Source: Gymnothorax reevesii (Eukaryota > Chordata > Actinopteri > Anguilliformes > Muraenidae). Taken from it: DNA of 64,000 bases. The first letter of the stretch is position 1. Every line of letters starts with the position of its first letter. The notes below the pieces were generated by a model that did no database searches, was not told the DNA's origin, and was given only the letters and a program-made list of their open reading frames with translations. Where the stretch lies: the NCBI GenBank assembly GCA_029721435.1, contig CM056573.1:126819947-126883946 (forward strand), given 5' to 3'. Of this stretch, positions 10,870 to 21,712 are shown one piece after another. A program made the position numbers and the translations under genes.

Positions 10870-10906
<37 letters not shown>

Positions 10907-11100
10907 CACATCTCTCACTAATTACAAACATACAGACAAACCTACACACATTTCACACATGCACCAACACATCACACACACTCACACATTTAACACATAC
11001 AGGTGTATTTACGCACACATTTCACACGCACGCACGCACACACACACACACACTAATTTAGCACATTACAGACATACAGACACACACACACATTTTATTC
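10676..11100. repeat. (GA)n block followed by (CA)n block
   Basis: A purine-only GAGA-rich tract (10681-10830) is followed by a pure CA run (10869-10902) and CA-rich imperfect repeats to about 11095. Open frames on either strand are Arg/Glu, Thr/His or Ser/Leu low-complexity artefacts. Confidence 0.95.
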
Positions 11101-11361
11101 ACGGTCACAGATACACTGAAGAGGAACACTGCCCTTGTCAAAGGAAGTACAACACTCACCAAAGTTAATTAATGTTTTGAAAGAAACAGAATTATGTTAA
11201 GCTTTTTTAGGTTTTCATAGTATAAATGCCAAAACCATTGAACGGACTGTTCAAGAGAAGCCTGTGCTAAGAAGCTTGGCTGGATTTGCAGGCACAAAAT
11301 AAATTAAGAGTGATTGTTTGTAAATACAGGCAAATGTATCTTTGGTCACTTTTATAATATA

Positions 11362-12179
11362 CTGAGTCAAAAAAGAAACTTCACACTCATTAATTTGTAA
11401 ATATTTTTTTGAAACTTTTAATAAAAGAGTTTTTATCATCACTAGGGGTAAATGCGTTGTCAAAGACATCATGACACACATCAACTCCGACGTGCACCGG
11501 TACGAAGCACGAGCGAGTGTACTTTAAGCTAAAACCATGTTTTCTCTTGTTCCTAGTCACGTGACCATATGAGAGATGTGCAACTGAGCTCAAGTTAGCA
11601 CGTTAGAGTGATATCTCAGTCAAGTCTTTACAGTTAATTATTCATTGATTTTAAATGCCATGGCTGTCAAACATTCAGCGTGAATGTGCCATGGGCATGC
11701 TGAATACGGAAACGTCCGTCACTTACGTTGCAAGGGTTATGGGATGCAGTCGACGGACTATCCGTGATCTTCGAACACGTCTCCAACAAACTGGCACCAC
11801 AGCTGACCGACCGTTCTGGTAGCCCACGTGTGACGTCAAAAGCAGAAGACCAACAAATTGTCTTACGTTATTTGCATAATCGATTTGTCACTGCAACGTC
11901 CACTAGGAATGAATTGTTTAGAGGTCGTGTGACTGCCCAAACCATACATAATCGCCTGTGCGCTGCTCTTATTCAAGTTTTCTAACTTACCATTTTTACT
12001 CTTGGACATTTCCGTCGTATTTCCGGTGGAACTGGTTACATTATGGACATTATTTTTATGATACACCATCTTTAATGAGTACAGAATTAAATAAAATCAT
12101 TTTTTGTAACCTAATAACCTTTCTTGTATGTTCAACTTATCAACCTCCAAACGAGTGTGAGGTTTTTACTTTGGCTGAG
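11362..12179 (+). mobile_element. Tc1-like transposon with both termini, interior deleted
   Basis: Terminal inverted repeats match: CTGAGTCAAAAAAGAAACTTCACACTC-like at the left and its inverted counterpart (GAGTGTGAGGTTTTTACTTTGG) at 12152-12173. Each end is bounded by a TA dinucleotide (11360-11361 and 12180-12181), the Tc1 target. On the plus strand, 11655-11960 encodes the N-terminal paired-type DNA-binding part of a Tc1 transposase: VTYVARVMGCSRRTIRDLR, then LQQTGTTADRP. Stops follow, and the sequence jumps from the end of this domain (about 11975) to the 3' terminal region. The whole DDE catalytic domain is therefore missing. It is a non-autonomous relic that could have been mobilised in trans. 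Confidence 0.85.
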
Positions 12180-12183
12180 TATA

Positions 12184-12255
12184 CTACTACTACTACTAAT
12201 AATAATAATAATAATAATAAGAAGAAGAAGAAGAAGAAGATTAATAATAATATAC
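12184..12255. repeat. Compound trinucleotide microsatellite
   Basis: (TAC)n, then (TAA)n, then (GAA)n, then TTAATAATAAT lie immediately outside the right end of the Tc1-like element. Confidence 0.95.
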
Positions 12256-12635
12256 TTTCTCCGTTAAAACGCAACAACACAAAAGTACTATTGAGGCAAC
12301 AATTATCCTTATAATGTGAAACATATATGTAAGAGTCATATCTATCTGATGTAACTGTTGCTTGAGTATGCAAAAATAAATATGTAGTATATAAAATCCT
12401 TAAATCTAGCCTTATGGAAGAGATGCAGAGTGAGGAGTAAATCCCTGGTGGTGTCTGTGGGGAGACTGGATTAAAACACATCCCCTGATAAAGAGAGGAT
12501 TTGATCTAAGTCTGCGCTGAGTGATCTCCATTGCGGGGAGGTGAGTTCAAGTGCAGCTCAGAGCACAAGGAGAAAACTGTCACCCCGAGAAAAAGCTGCT
12601 CTTCCATCTGTCCAATCACAGTGGCGGAGCGAGGG
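12256..12635. other. No gene recognised
   Basis: AT-rich then mixed sequence with no recognisable domain, RNA gene or repeat. Confidence 0.4.
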
Positions 12636-12930
12636 GCAATGTCTGTGTGCGCGCGTGTGTGTAAGTGTTTGTGTGTGTGTGTATGTTTGTGTGTGTGCGC
12701 GTTCGTGCGTGTGTGTCGTGTGTGTGTGTTTGAGACTGTGAATATGTGCAAGTGTTTGTGTGTATGTGTGTGACATGTGGGGGGGAGACAGGGAACAAGA
12801 GAGTGAAAAATGAGATAGATGAAGAGAAAGGGAATGAGAGATAGATAAAGGGAGACAGAAAGAGAGAGGGAGAGACAACGATAAAGGGACAGATATAAAA
12901 AGGAGAGAAAGGGTGAGTGAGAGAAGAAGA
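12636..12930. repeat. (TG)n block followed by purine-rich (GA)n block
   Basis: A TG-rich tract (12640-12778) abuts a G/A-only tract (12779-12925). The 100-140 codon frames on the minus strand are Leu/Ser or Thr/His artefacts of these tracts. Confidence 0.9.
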
Positions 12931-13194
12931 GCACATCCCCCCCCCACCTTAGTGTTCAGCTATATTTCATGGCTCTTTCAATCAGAGTCTGAGTATCATA
13001 ATCCTGTCACCCCCCAAAGCCCCACCCCCTCCTCATTACCAACCTGCCTACAGGTGGGGGACCCGCTAATTATGAATGAACCCCTCCCAATCACCACCTC
13101 CACCAATCGAATCTAGATGTCCAGGTGGTGGGGGGAAGCCTACATATTACGAACACTCTGCATTTTACATTACATGTAGGTAATAAAAACATTT

Positions 13195-13955
13195 GATGGG
13201 ATTACTTCATGGGAGGTTTAAAACTGGAATGTGCTGCACACGAGAAAGATCTGGGAGTGATTGTTGACCAAACTCTCGCAGGCTCTAGCCATTGTGCCTT
13301 AGCAGTTAAAAAAGCCAATGGGATACATTGCCAAAAGTATTGAGTACAAATCCATGGAGTTCATACTTCTCTTGTACAACATATTTGTCAGACCACATCT
13401 GGAGTATTGTGTACAGTTCTGGGGACCATACTTTAAGAAAGTCATAGAGGCTCTAGAAAAAGTTCAGAGAAGAGCCACTAAGCTAATTCCAGGTATAAAA
13501 GATGAAAACTATGAGAAGAGGCTGGAGATCCTCAATCTCTTTAATCTTAGGAAAAGGAGACTTGAGGGTGATCAGATTGAGGTCTTTAAATATGTTTAAG
13601 GCATTGACAAAGTGAATTATATTTGATTCCTCAGCCACGTTTTGTTTGTAGAACTCAGGGTCACAAATGGAAGTTGACCAAGGGTCAATTTAGCACTGAT
13701 ATTAGGAAAAATCTTTTCACCCAAAGAGTAATTTCGCTGTGGAATAGCTTGTCTGACCATATTGTTGAGGTAGAGATCTTGGGAATTTTCAAGAGCAGGC
13801 TTGACTTGAAGCTAGATACCATTGAGTCATTGAGTATCTAAAGTGATATATTTGCCATAGTAAAAAGAAAGTGGCGAGCCTAGTTGGGCTGAATGTCCTT
13901 TTCTCACCACTCATGTTATGTTATGTTATGTTATGTTATGTTATGTTATGTTATG
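13195..13955 (+). mobile_element. LINE 3' fragment (CR1/L2-like) with (TTATG)n tail
   Basis: Translation gives the C-terminal part of a LINE ORF2. KDLGVIVDQTL and HCALAVKKAN (13240-13318) are followed, after a frameshift, by NIFVRPHLEYCVQFWGPY, LEKVQRRATKLIPG and YEKRLEILNLFNLRKRR (13318-13570). Further frameshifts separate a last part similar to the usual FTQRVISLWNSL segment (about 13715-13755). The 3' end GGCTGAATGTCC... runs into eight or so TTATG units at 13914-13955, the kind of short-repeat tail seen in CR1/L2-group LINEs. The 5' part is missing, as expected for target-primed truncation. It is inactive. Confidence 0.8.
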
Positions 13956-14380
13956 AGACCTTGACTAAAAATGTGCAAAATTATTGGCTAAGAGATTGAC
14001 AGATTCAGATTTGACTTTCTACAAAGTATTCTCCCTTAGCCTTCATTACTGTGTGACATATCCTAGGCTTTTTTTCTGGCAGTTTAAGGAGAGAACTTCC
14101 AGGCAACTCATCCCGGGCTTTCAAGTGTTTTGTTATGAGCTCTTCTGAACTTCATGGGTGCACTGCTCTGACTGCCCAGTCAAGTTCATCCCACAGCAGC
14201 TGAAGTTGAATTACAGGATGTACAGTAGGTAGCGAGCAACATTTTAGTCAATACAAGTGACCTTTGGCATTTTGTGTGTCTTTGTTGCTCAAAATTAACT
14301 TTAAGATGACTAAAATCAGCCAAATTCTGAAAAAATCTGTGTTTTCGTAATATTTTGGCCTGTAGTGTATATACATTTAG
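13956..14380 (-). mobile_element. Probable Tc1-like transposon fragment
   Basis: The right end, ATATTTTGGCCTGTAGTGTA (about 14349-14368), resembles terminal sequences of fish Tc1-like elements. The interior (AACTTCCAGGCAACTCATCC; GCCCAGTCAAGTTCATCCCA) resembles antisense transposase sequence. No matching left terminus is seen next to the LINE tail. Confidence 0.4.
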
Positions 14381-14870
14381 ATATTGGGGGTTTATGTGCA
14401 GATTTATGTATTGGGGTTTTTTAGGGTCACAGCAGAGAGTCGAGGTTAGAGCAAGGCCAGCCAATGTGCCAACCCTCCCAAAACCAACCCCAACACATCT
14501 GTTCTGTGCCTCTGCCCTAACTGCTAACGCTAATGCTGTCCCAGCACTGAGCCGCGACCTTCAACATATACACACACACACCCGCCTTCCACTCAACATT
14601 GTGCGTGAATGTGAGAAGTTGTGTGAGAGTGTGCCTTTTGTATCTAGCAGACTGTGTTGTTGTTCATAGTGAGTTTAGTTGTCTATGGAATATCTGTGTG
14701 GGATGTCTACCGTGTATCTATTTGGAATGTGTCAGTATCCGTAATGAGTGCGGCGATCTGTCATCTGAGTGCATGTGTTATAGGGTTCATAGGTGAGAGA
14801 AAGTGTGAACGTGCGGTGTTTGTAAAAGTTTAGCAGGGTGTGGTCTTTCTATGAGCAAGTGAGCTGTGTA
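14381..14870. other. No gene recognised
   Basis: Mixed sequence with weak TGTG-rich character toward the right. Open frames are short and featureless. Confidence 0.4.
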
Positions 14871-15100
14871 GTTTGTGTGTAGCATCTGTGGCGTATGCAT
14901 TAAGCGTATGGTGTGTGTGTGTGTGAGTGGCATGTGTGTTGTTTGTGCGTGTACATGTGCGTGTGGAGTGTGTGCAGTATATATGGTTCACCTGATTTTT
15001 CCGTGGTGTGGGTATAGCATGTCTGATGTGTGTGTGCGTGTGTGTATGAGCTTGCATTAGTATGTGTGTGTGTCTGTTTGTGTGTGTGAGTGAGTGTGCG
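14870..15100. repeat. TG-rich imperfect repeat
   Basis: Degenerate GTGTGTGTG runs alternate with GTATGG and GCATGTG variants. Confidence 0.8.
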
Positions 15101-15570
15101 TGGAAGGGTAGATTAAACACCCAAAATAACATTCTCAAGGTGGCCTGGCGCGCCGTAGTTCAGCAAACTGCAGCTGAGGCAGGTGTGTGTCCCGGCACGA
15201 GTCTTCGGAATGACGAGTGAGAAATTAATTACTGCTGAAACGTCTCCGGCACCAGCGACGGTCCTATGGCTCGCCCCTGCGGGAGAATCCGGCTTTTTTA
15301 GAGACTATTATGACTATTATCAACTCCATGCTGCCCCCCCCCCCCTGCCTCCCTCTTCTCTCCCCCGTCTGACCGGCAGTTGGGACGACGACGGAGGACG
15401 GACCCGTGTTTGCGAGCAGCGGGTGAAAGCCTAATGAGATGTCTATCGCCTCCGTCTAGACTTCACTCCGCCGCCGAGCTCAGCCACGATGTCAGCCGGC
15501 GAGAAGATACCGCTGACACCAGGGGAATTACACACAAACCCAGAGAGAAGGGATGTGTTAGAGGGCTGTG
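15101..15570. other. GC-richer unique segment, no gene called
   Basis: It contains a C11-type run (about 15332-15345) and CpG-bearing sequence (15355-15490). There is no domain, start context or splice support for the short frames. It could be a regulatory segment, but nothing in the sequence proves it. Confidence 0.35.
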
Positions 15571-15576
15571 TTTTCC

Positions 15577-15577
<1 letters not shown>

Positions 15578-15644
<67 letters not shown>

Positions 15645-15804
15645 ACGCGTGTGTGTGTGTGTGTGTGTGTGTGTGCACGCATGCGCCTGTGTGTGTGTGT
15701 GTGTGTGTGTGCATGACACAGCGCACATGCATGCGAAAGCAATGGGGAGAGTGAAAGAGAGCACTTATTCTACTATAATGTAAAACCCAGTTGAGCAGGC
15801 TTCC

Positions 15805-15835
<31 letters not shown>

Positions 15836-15959
15836 TCTCTCTCTTCTTCCCTCAATTCAAATTTGTATCAATTCAAATTAGATTTATTGGCATGATATAC
15901 TATGGCACATATTGCCTAAGCAAGAGAAAATGCAGCGAACTCAGAATACACAAATAAAT

Positions 15960-15999
<40 letters not shown>

Positions 16000-16000
16000 C
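15578..16000. repeat. (TG)n with CGCG interruptions, (CT)n tracts and a dispersed-repeat scrap
   Basis: A TG tract with GCGCGC, GCACGC and GCATGC steps spans 15578-15712. (CT)n runs occur at 15804-15845 and 15962-15996. Between them, 15855-15955 (TTCAAATT...TTTATTGGCATGATATAC...TTGCCTAAGCAA) matches a dispersed sequence also seen at 46545-46660. Confidence 0.9.
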
Positions 16001-16263
16001 CTGTCTGGCACGGTTAGTGCCAAAAGAAGTTCCAGTCTTGCCAACAGCGCTGAGACTGAGTCGTGTACCACACATGTTCCACACTCTACAGTAAGCGCCA
16101 GGAGCACCGCACACCCCCCGCCTGTTCCCCACCACATTCCCCACCCTAGGGCAGGCTTACACCCACTCCTACAGAAGTCTGTTAAAATCTGGCTTGTGCA
16201 GCCAGGCCCCAATTGCGAGGTCACTGTTCTGCTGCTCTGGCCTTTCACACTGCTGCAACACTA

Positions 16264-16420
16264 AAGACGGGCAGGGTAGCCTCGTGGCAGGTTGCTTGAC
16301 TGCTAGCGGTAGAGATGCTAGCTTTAGCTCCCAGCAGGGATTGGGATTCTGACTTACATCTGAGCTCTGCTCCAGAGCAAGGCCCTTAACCCTGCAACTG
16401 CTCCAGGAGCTTAATCCTGT
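16264..16420 (+). repeat. Probable tRNA-derived SINE fragment
   Basis: GCTCCAGAGCAAGGCCCTTA and ACCCTGCAACTGCTCCAGG match, from memory, the body of fish tRNA-derived SINEs. Upstream, GTAGCCTCGTGGCAGG and a TAGCTCCCAGCAGG segment sit where degenerate pol III boxes A and B would lie. Borders are uncertain. Confidence 0.45.
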
Positions 16421-18825
16421 TTCTTTCTCACTGCCTATTTACAACTGTTCTATCTGGCATTTCTCCCAGAGCATCTTTGAAAAAAGAAAAACGTTCTTGA
16501 GGCAAAGCCCCTGCTAAAGCACAGGCTAAAAAGAAAGTTGTGCAGCAGGAGGTGTACCCACACACGACAACGCATCGATTTGTCCCCAGTGGGAGGAGAC
16601 GGGTAGCATATGCCCTCGCGGTGTGGCCAGATGAGCACTGAGGAGCATGTCAGGGTATGGTGCACGCGTGACCTTGCGTCATTTCACGCAGGACCACGGT
16701 TGTGGCTTAGTCTACTACTCCTTGAGCTTGTGACCCATAGCATGAACAAGCAACTGTTGATCACAAGAGTTGTTTGGAAACAGGAAAAACATGTTGGCTA
16801 GTTTATAAACTTGTTTAATTTCAACTATTCATTGAATCGGAAGGCTTTTCATGTGAGAATGCAGTTGCTGAATCTTGCCTTATTTTATATCTGAAAAGTC
16901 TATTAAAAGTTTGACCTCTGGAGGCAATAAAAGCTATACTGACTATACTGTCATGGTATATCCGGTGTGAATCAGCCGTAAACCTCTTGGATTAACTAAG
17001 CTATAGAACCTTAAATAAATGCAGGATTGACCGAATGGCTGTTATCCTTCATTTAACAAATTATAGTAATTACAACTGGAATTTGGATTTTAGAGGCAAA
17101 GTTTGTGATGAAATAAGAAGTGATATATATACTAAGAATTGCTATGGTGGTGATTCTTCACGTTAAGTCACTGTTCTCAGTGGTTTACTGCAAAGCAATT
17201 TCAACATTAGCCTTGCTCTATTTGCGAGAGCTGGCTTGACAAACCCTAAACTCGCTATCATGATTGCACCAGTTACCACGGCAAGTTAAAAACGAGCCAC
17301 GTTCGGGACTTTGAAAAACCTAGCTATAGGCTCAAAATACCTTGCCAACCCATTAATCTCGCTTTGTAGTACAGCCCTCTCATCATTGTGGTTTCTGCGT
17401 TCACCCCATCCCCATCCCAAACAGTATGGATCATACCAATGTCTGGAGCAAGAGTAACAGGATTGATGTCCAATCAGATGGTGGAATGTGCCGACTTTCA
17501 TCCCACCCCTTTCTATGCGACTTGATCCCGTGACCGCCCCTCAGGAATCCCACGATTCTTTGTACTTCTCGCGTGGTATAACTGTACAGGTTCTCGGCCA
17601 CCAATTCTGTCCAATGCTGCCTCTTAAAATCGATCATGCAAACAAATGAATGAACAAAATCTGCAATGCATTTGGAGGTCGATTAAAGAAGCCAATGGCT
17701 TTCCTATCTTATGTTGCTTCGAGTGCAGCTGAATTAAAAATGTAGACCCATGATATAACTCAGAAATGAAAGTTAACTCATTTCACACATTCATTTAACA
17801 TCCATATATGCAAAAGCAACAAGACGATGCTGTCATCACTGTCCCCCACCACCATGGACTCCTGTTTTCAAACCCAATCAAGGTCAACACTAGTTGCATA
17901 AGCACACAAATAGTTAGTCATCGAGGTAAAGACGTTTCTGAGAAAACTTGTCCTCAGTTATCCGCATGGACCAGCTCCATCCCAATATCCACCGCTCCAC
18001 TTTGTGTCCTGGCAGCGAATAATAATGGGCTACAGTATTGGTCTATTTGCTGTAGGTATATTAAAAATGTTTGCCCTGTGACCAGGTGCACATGCAGTGT
18101 CATCCTGATTTGTGGTGGACAGCTAGAGAACAACAACCTTTGGCCAAAATCTGGTTGTCCTGCCCATTCGTCAAACCATTTTAATTACGAGCTGCTTTAT
18201 GAACCACCACCATACAATGCATCCAGAATAGAAAGTGCAAACTCTATTCTGTTGTTGTGAGACGTGTCACATGAATCACCGGGCCATGCGGATGTGAGCC
18301 TCCTGCATAATCATGGAATCCAAGATTACGGTACTTTGTGTTTTATCCTTCCCAAAACTGTTGCACAAACAACCAAGGAAATAACCAAAATATAATGCTT
18401 GTAAAAATCGAGGAACAACGTTGTTGGAGTATATTCATTCTTCTTTAAAATAGTCTGTTATTTGTCATATTTAATGTGTTTCAAATTGAAACATCTTTCA
18501 TTGGTATCATGGGTAGGCCAATATTCTACAATTACATATTTTTTCAAAGTTGAAATAAAGTCTCTAATATCAAAATGAAAAAAAGAGGTTGCACACACAT
18601 TGTAACACATTCTAATGGGTGGTGTTGCATCTTTTGTCGATCTGATTCGTAAACCTGCACACTGTACGTGCTCATTTAGAAGTAACTGAGGCAACAGGCA
18701 GGCTACAAACAGGCTGAGGGGGGAGCGTTTGATTCTTGATTCTCTTTCTCCCTCTCTCTGTCTCTGGAGGGCCATTGGCTCTGGGTGACAGGCTTGCAAA
18801 GAGGCCAGGCTAGACTGCACAATGG
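16421..18825. other. No gene recognised
   Basis: About 2.4 kb of unique-looking sequence. The largest open frames (150 codons at 17808-18260 plus; 136 codons at 18458-18868 minus) show no known domain, and the latter runs into a CA tract. The stretch 17290-17640 could be an old DNA transposon but I cannot place it. Confidence 0.35.
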
Positions 18826-19003
18826 ATAACACACACACATACACACACACGCGCACACACACACTCACTCACTCACTCACACTCACCAACACCCCAGCAC
18901 GCCACCCGTCCTCTCTACAGGGCTCATTAACCGCACTAACACGACTCTTCAGAGACTCACCAACTGGCACGCAGCCACTCAAGCATGTACATGCGCACAG
19001 TCT

Positions 19004-19044
<41 letters not shown>

Positions 19045-19065
19045 ACGCGCGCGCACTCATGCATT
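18826..19065. repeat. (CA)n-rich tracts
   Basis: CA/ACTC-rich tract at 18829-18895 and pure CA run at 19007-19040, followed by CGCGCGCG at 19046-19053. Confidence 0.9.
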
Positions 19066-19197
19066 CACTCACAATTAGACCCATACACACTCAACTCCCT
19101 CATATTCACTCATGCTCCTGTACATACACATACTGTATGTGCACGTGCATGCTGAAGAGACACACACTAGGAGAACAAAACAATGCACGCTAGAGTT

Positions 19198-20535
19198 TTC
19201 GAAATATCATTTTATTTATTGACAGAGGAAGGTCATTCAATTCTTGTATCACCCATGAGGGAAATGTAATTGCCTCCTAAACTCAATAACTGGTTGTACC
19301 ACCTTGAACAGCAAAAACTGCAGCAAAATGCTTCAGATGACTGGAGATAAGTCTTTCATACCACTGTGGAGCTCATTCTTTATAAAATTGCTTTAACTCA
19401 GCTCCACTGGAGGGTTTTCAAATATGAACCTCTGATTGAAGGCTTTATGACAGCATCTCAATGGGGTTCAAGACTTGGACCAATTTTGTCTCTGTTTAGT
19501 CATTCAAAGGTGGACTTGTGCTTCTGATCATTGTCCTGTGGCATAACCCAACTGCTGTTGAGTGTTGGGTTACAAACTGATGGCCAGATATTCTTCTTCA
19601 GGATTGTCTGGTAGAGAGCAGAATTCATCTTTCCATCAACTGTGGGAGGCCTGTCAGCTCCTGAAGTGGGAAAGCAGCCCCGGACCATCACACCACCACG
19701 ACCATGTTTGACTGTTGGTATGATGTTCTTATCAAATGCTATGTTAGCTTTAATGCTTGATGTAATGGGACCCACATCCCCCAAAAAGATCCCATTTAGG
19801 CTCGTCATCCGACTACACATTAGGTTTTGGTGACATTGAGCAAATTGAACTCTATGTGCTTTTCCGCTTTCAGTGGTTTATGCATTGCAATTCTTCAACG
19901 GATATTATTCTCATGCAATGTCTCTCTAATGGTGTAATCATGAACGCCGGCCGTATATAATCATAGGAAAGCCAGCAGATCCTTAGGTGTCCATCTGGGT
20001 TCTTTTGTGACTCATTGACGTGCTCTTGGAGGAACTTGGCAGGCCAGCCACTCCTTGAAAGTTCCTGTAAGTTCTCTATTTCAAGATATTGGCTCTCACA
20101 GTGAGTCACCGGGCCATAGAAATGGCTTACTGACCCTTTCCAGACTGAAATATTTCAATAACTTTCATCCTCATAGCTTCTAAAATTTCCTCAGATTGTA
20201 TATTGTGGGTCTCATCGAGACCTTTAAGTATATTTCACATTGGATAGGTTCCATTTCATTGATGTTTAGATTCAGAGGGGCTGGAAGTAATCAAGCCTGG
20301 GAGAGCCTAATCTATTTTAACCCAATTATCAATTACATATTGAGAGATATAGGGAGCGATTACTTTCTCCCTTGAGGCCTGTATTTGCTAGATTACTGTT
20401 TTCCTTCAATGAATTGAATGATAATTTAAAAACCATTTGTGCTCCTTTGAACAGTTTTGAAAAGTTCGATAAATAGACCAACCTGCAGCATAAGAAATCA
20501 TGAAGGGGCAAATACATTTTCGCAGCTCTCACAGA
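19198..20535 (-). mobile_element. About 1.3-kb Tc1/mariner-like transposon, decayed
   Basis: I recognise the whole segment as a common fish DNA transposon lying in reverse. Landmarks on the plus strand are AACTGGTTGTACCACCTT (19290), CATTGTCCTGTGGCATAACC (19531), CAGCCCCGGACCATCACACC (19675), CCATCTGGGTTCTTTTGTGA (19990) and the end GGGGCAAATACATTTTCGC (about 20506). The minus strand at 19500-19820 encodes part of a Tc1-type DDE transposase: VKHGRGGVMVRGCFPTSG, DGKMNSALYQTILKKN, and the second catalytic Asp in PQDNDQKH. Further left, decayed segments resemble the usual DLNPIE-containing C-terminus. Stops and frameshifts make it inactive. Confidence 0.8.
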
Positions 20536-20564
20536 AACACACTCTCACACACCGCCTACTTGTG

Positions 20565-20765
20565 AACATATGTGCTCACACATGCTCACACGCGCATGCG
20601 CGCGCACACACACACACACACACTGCCCACTCATGAACATATGTGCTCACACATGTGCAGACTACACTCACAGATGCTCCGAACAAACACACGCACACAC
20701 ACACACACACACGCGCACACACACATATACTGCGTCTCTCATATGCACACAGGCACACACAAAGC
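20565..20765. repeat. (CA)n-rich tracts with a near-duplicate segment
   Basis: CA-rich runs are separated by two similar copies of ACTCATGAACATATGTGCTC-like sequence (about 20559 and 20630). Confidence 0.85.
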
Positions 20766-21204
20766 CAGTACAAATGAGTACCGCTGAATACGGGTTTTGG
20801 GAAAAATTCTCTTGTCTTGGACACATGCCGACTTTACCCACAATCCTTTCAAGGTTGAGCTGCTCGACCCGGAATAACCCCCTGGTCTGTAGGCGACGAA
20901 GGATTAACAGTCATTTCCCCTTACAGATCTGACCTTTGACCTATAAACCAATGCCCATTTAAGCACGACTGAGCAAGATCCTACCAGACAACCAAACAGC
21001 CACCGCCCCTTTCTCATACACCGCCTGGTAGGTTTTTTTACTTCAAAATCATTTTGTAGTCGTAACTTTTTGGGGAATATAGAAACAAGATAAACAAACT
21101 GCTAAATATTTTCACATGCAGGTGAGTGGAAATAAAAACTCCCAGAGGGCAGACATGTTGGTTGATGAGCTTCGAAAAAAAAGTAGTGTACAGGCAAGAA
21201 AAAG
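20766..21204. other. No gene recognised
   Basis: Unique-looking sequence without open frames or repeats of note. Confidence 0.4.
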
Positions 21205-21712
21205 TATGCCAGCAGCCATACCTCTATTTGATCTGCTCCAGCCACATGGCTAGAGTCTAAGCAGATGTCAGCTTGGTCAGTACTTGGATGGGAGACCACC
21301 TTGCTGCTGGAAGCTGCTGGAACCAAGTTGCTGCTGGAAGAGGTGTTGGTGGGCCAGTAGGTGGCGATCTTCCCTCTGGCGGAATAATCCTCAATGCCCC
21401 ACTGCAGTGATGGGGACTCTGTACTGAAGGAGACGCTGTCTTTCGGATGAGACGTTACACCGAGGTCCTAACTCACAGATGTCATTAAAGATCCTATGAC
21501 ACTCTTTGATAAGAGATGGGGGTTGCCTGGTGTTATGGCTAAAGTCCCAACCTGGCTCTTTCGACCTGCCACCTAATCATCCCCTGATCTAATTGGCTGT
21601 GCAATTCCTCCTCTCCCTCCCTACCTCAACCCCCAGGGCTCCCTTGAAAAAGAGATTTCTACCTCAACGGGACTTCCCTGGTTAAATAAGAGTTAAATAA
21701 ATAAAAAGTTGA
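21205..21712 (+). mobile_element. 5S-rRNA-derived SINE (SINE3 type)
   Basis: The head matches 5S rRNA: AGCAGCCATACC (about 21207) corresponds to the 5' end of 5S rRNA. GGTCAGTACTTGGATGGGAG at 21274-21293 is the internal promoter box C region. The body contains ATGAGACGTTACACCGAGGT (about 21449) and AAGATCCTATGACACTC. The 3' end is CTGGTTAAATAAGAGTTAAA followed by a TAAATAAATAAA tail. This architecture is that of fish SINE3 elements. The 5S part is diverged between the boxes, so it is not a 5S rRNA gene. Confidence 0.9.

Noticed and set aside
17808..18260. 150-codon plus-strand frame
   Set aside because: Cys-rich in places but no recognisable spacing of a zinc finger or secreted peptide; no splice evidence.
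21205..21325. 5S rRNA gene
   Set aside because: Only the 5' start and box C region resemble 5S rRNA, and a SINE body and tail follow.
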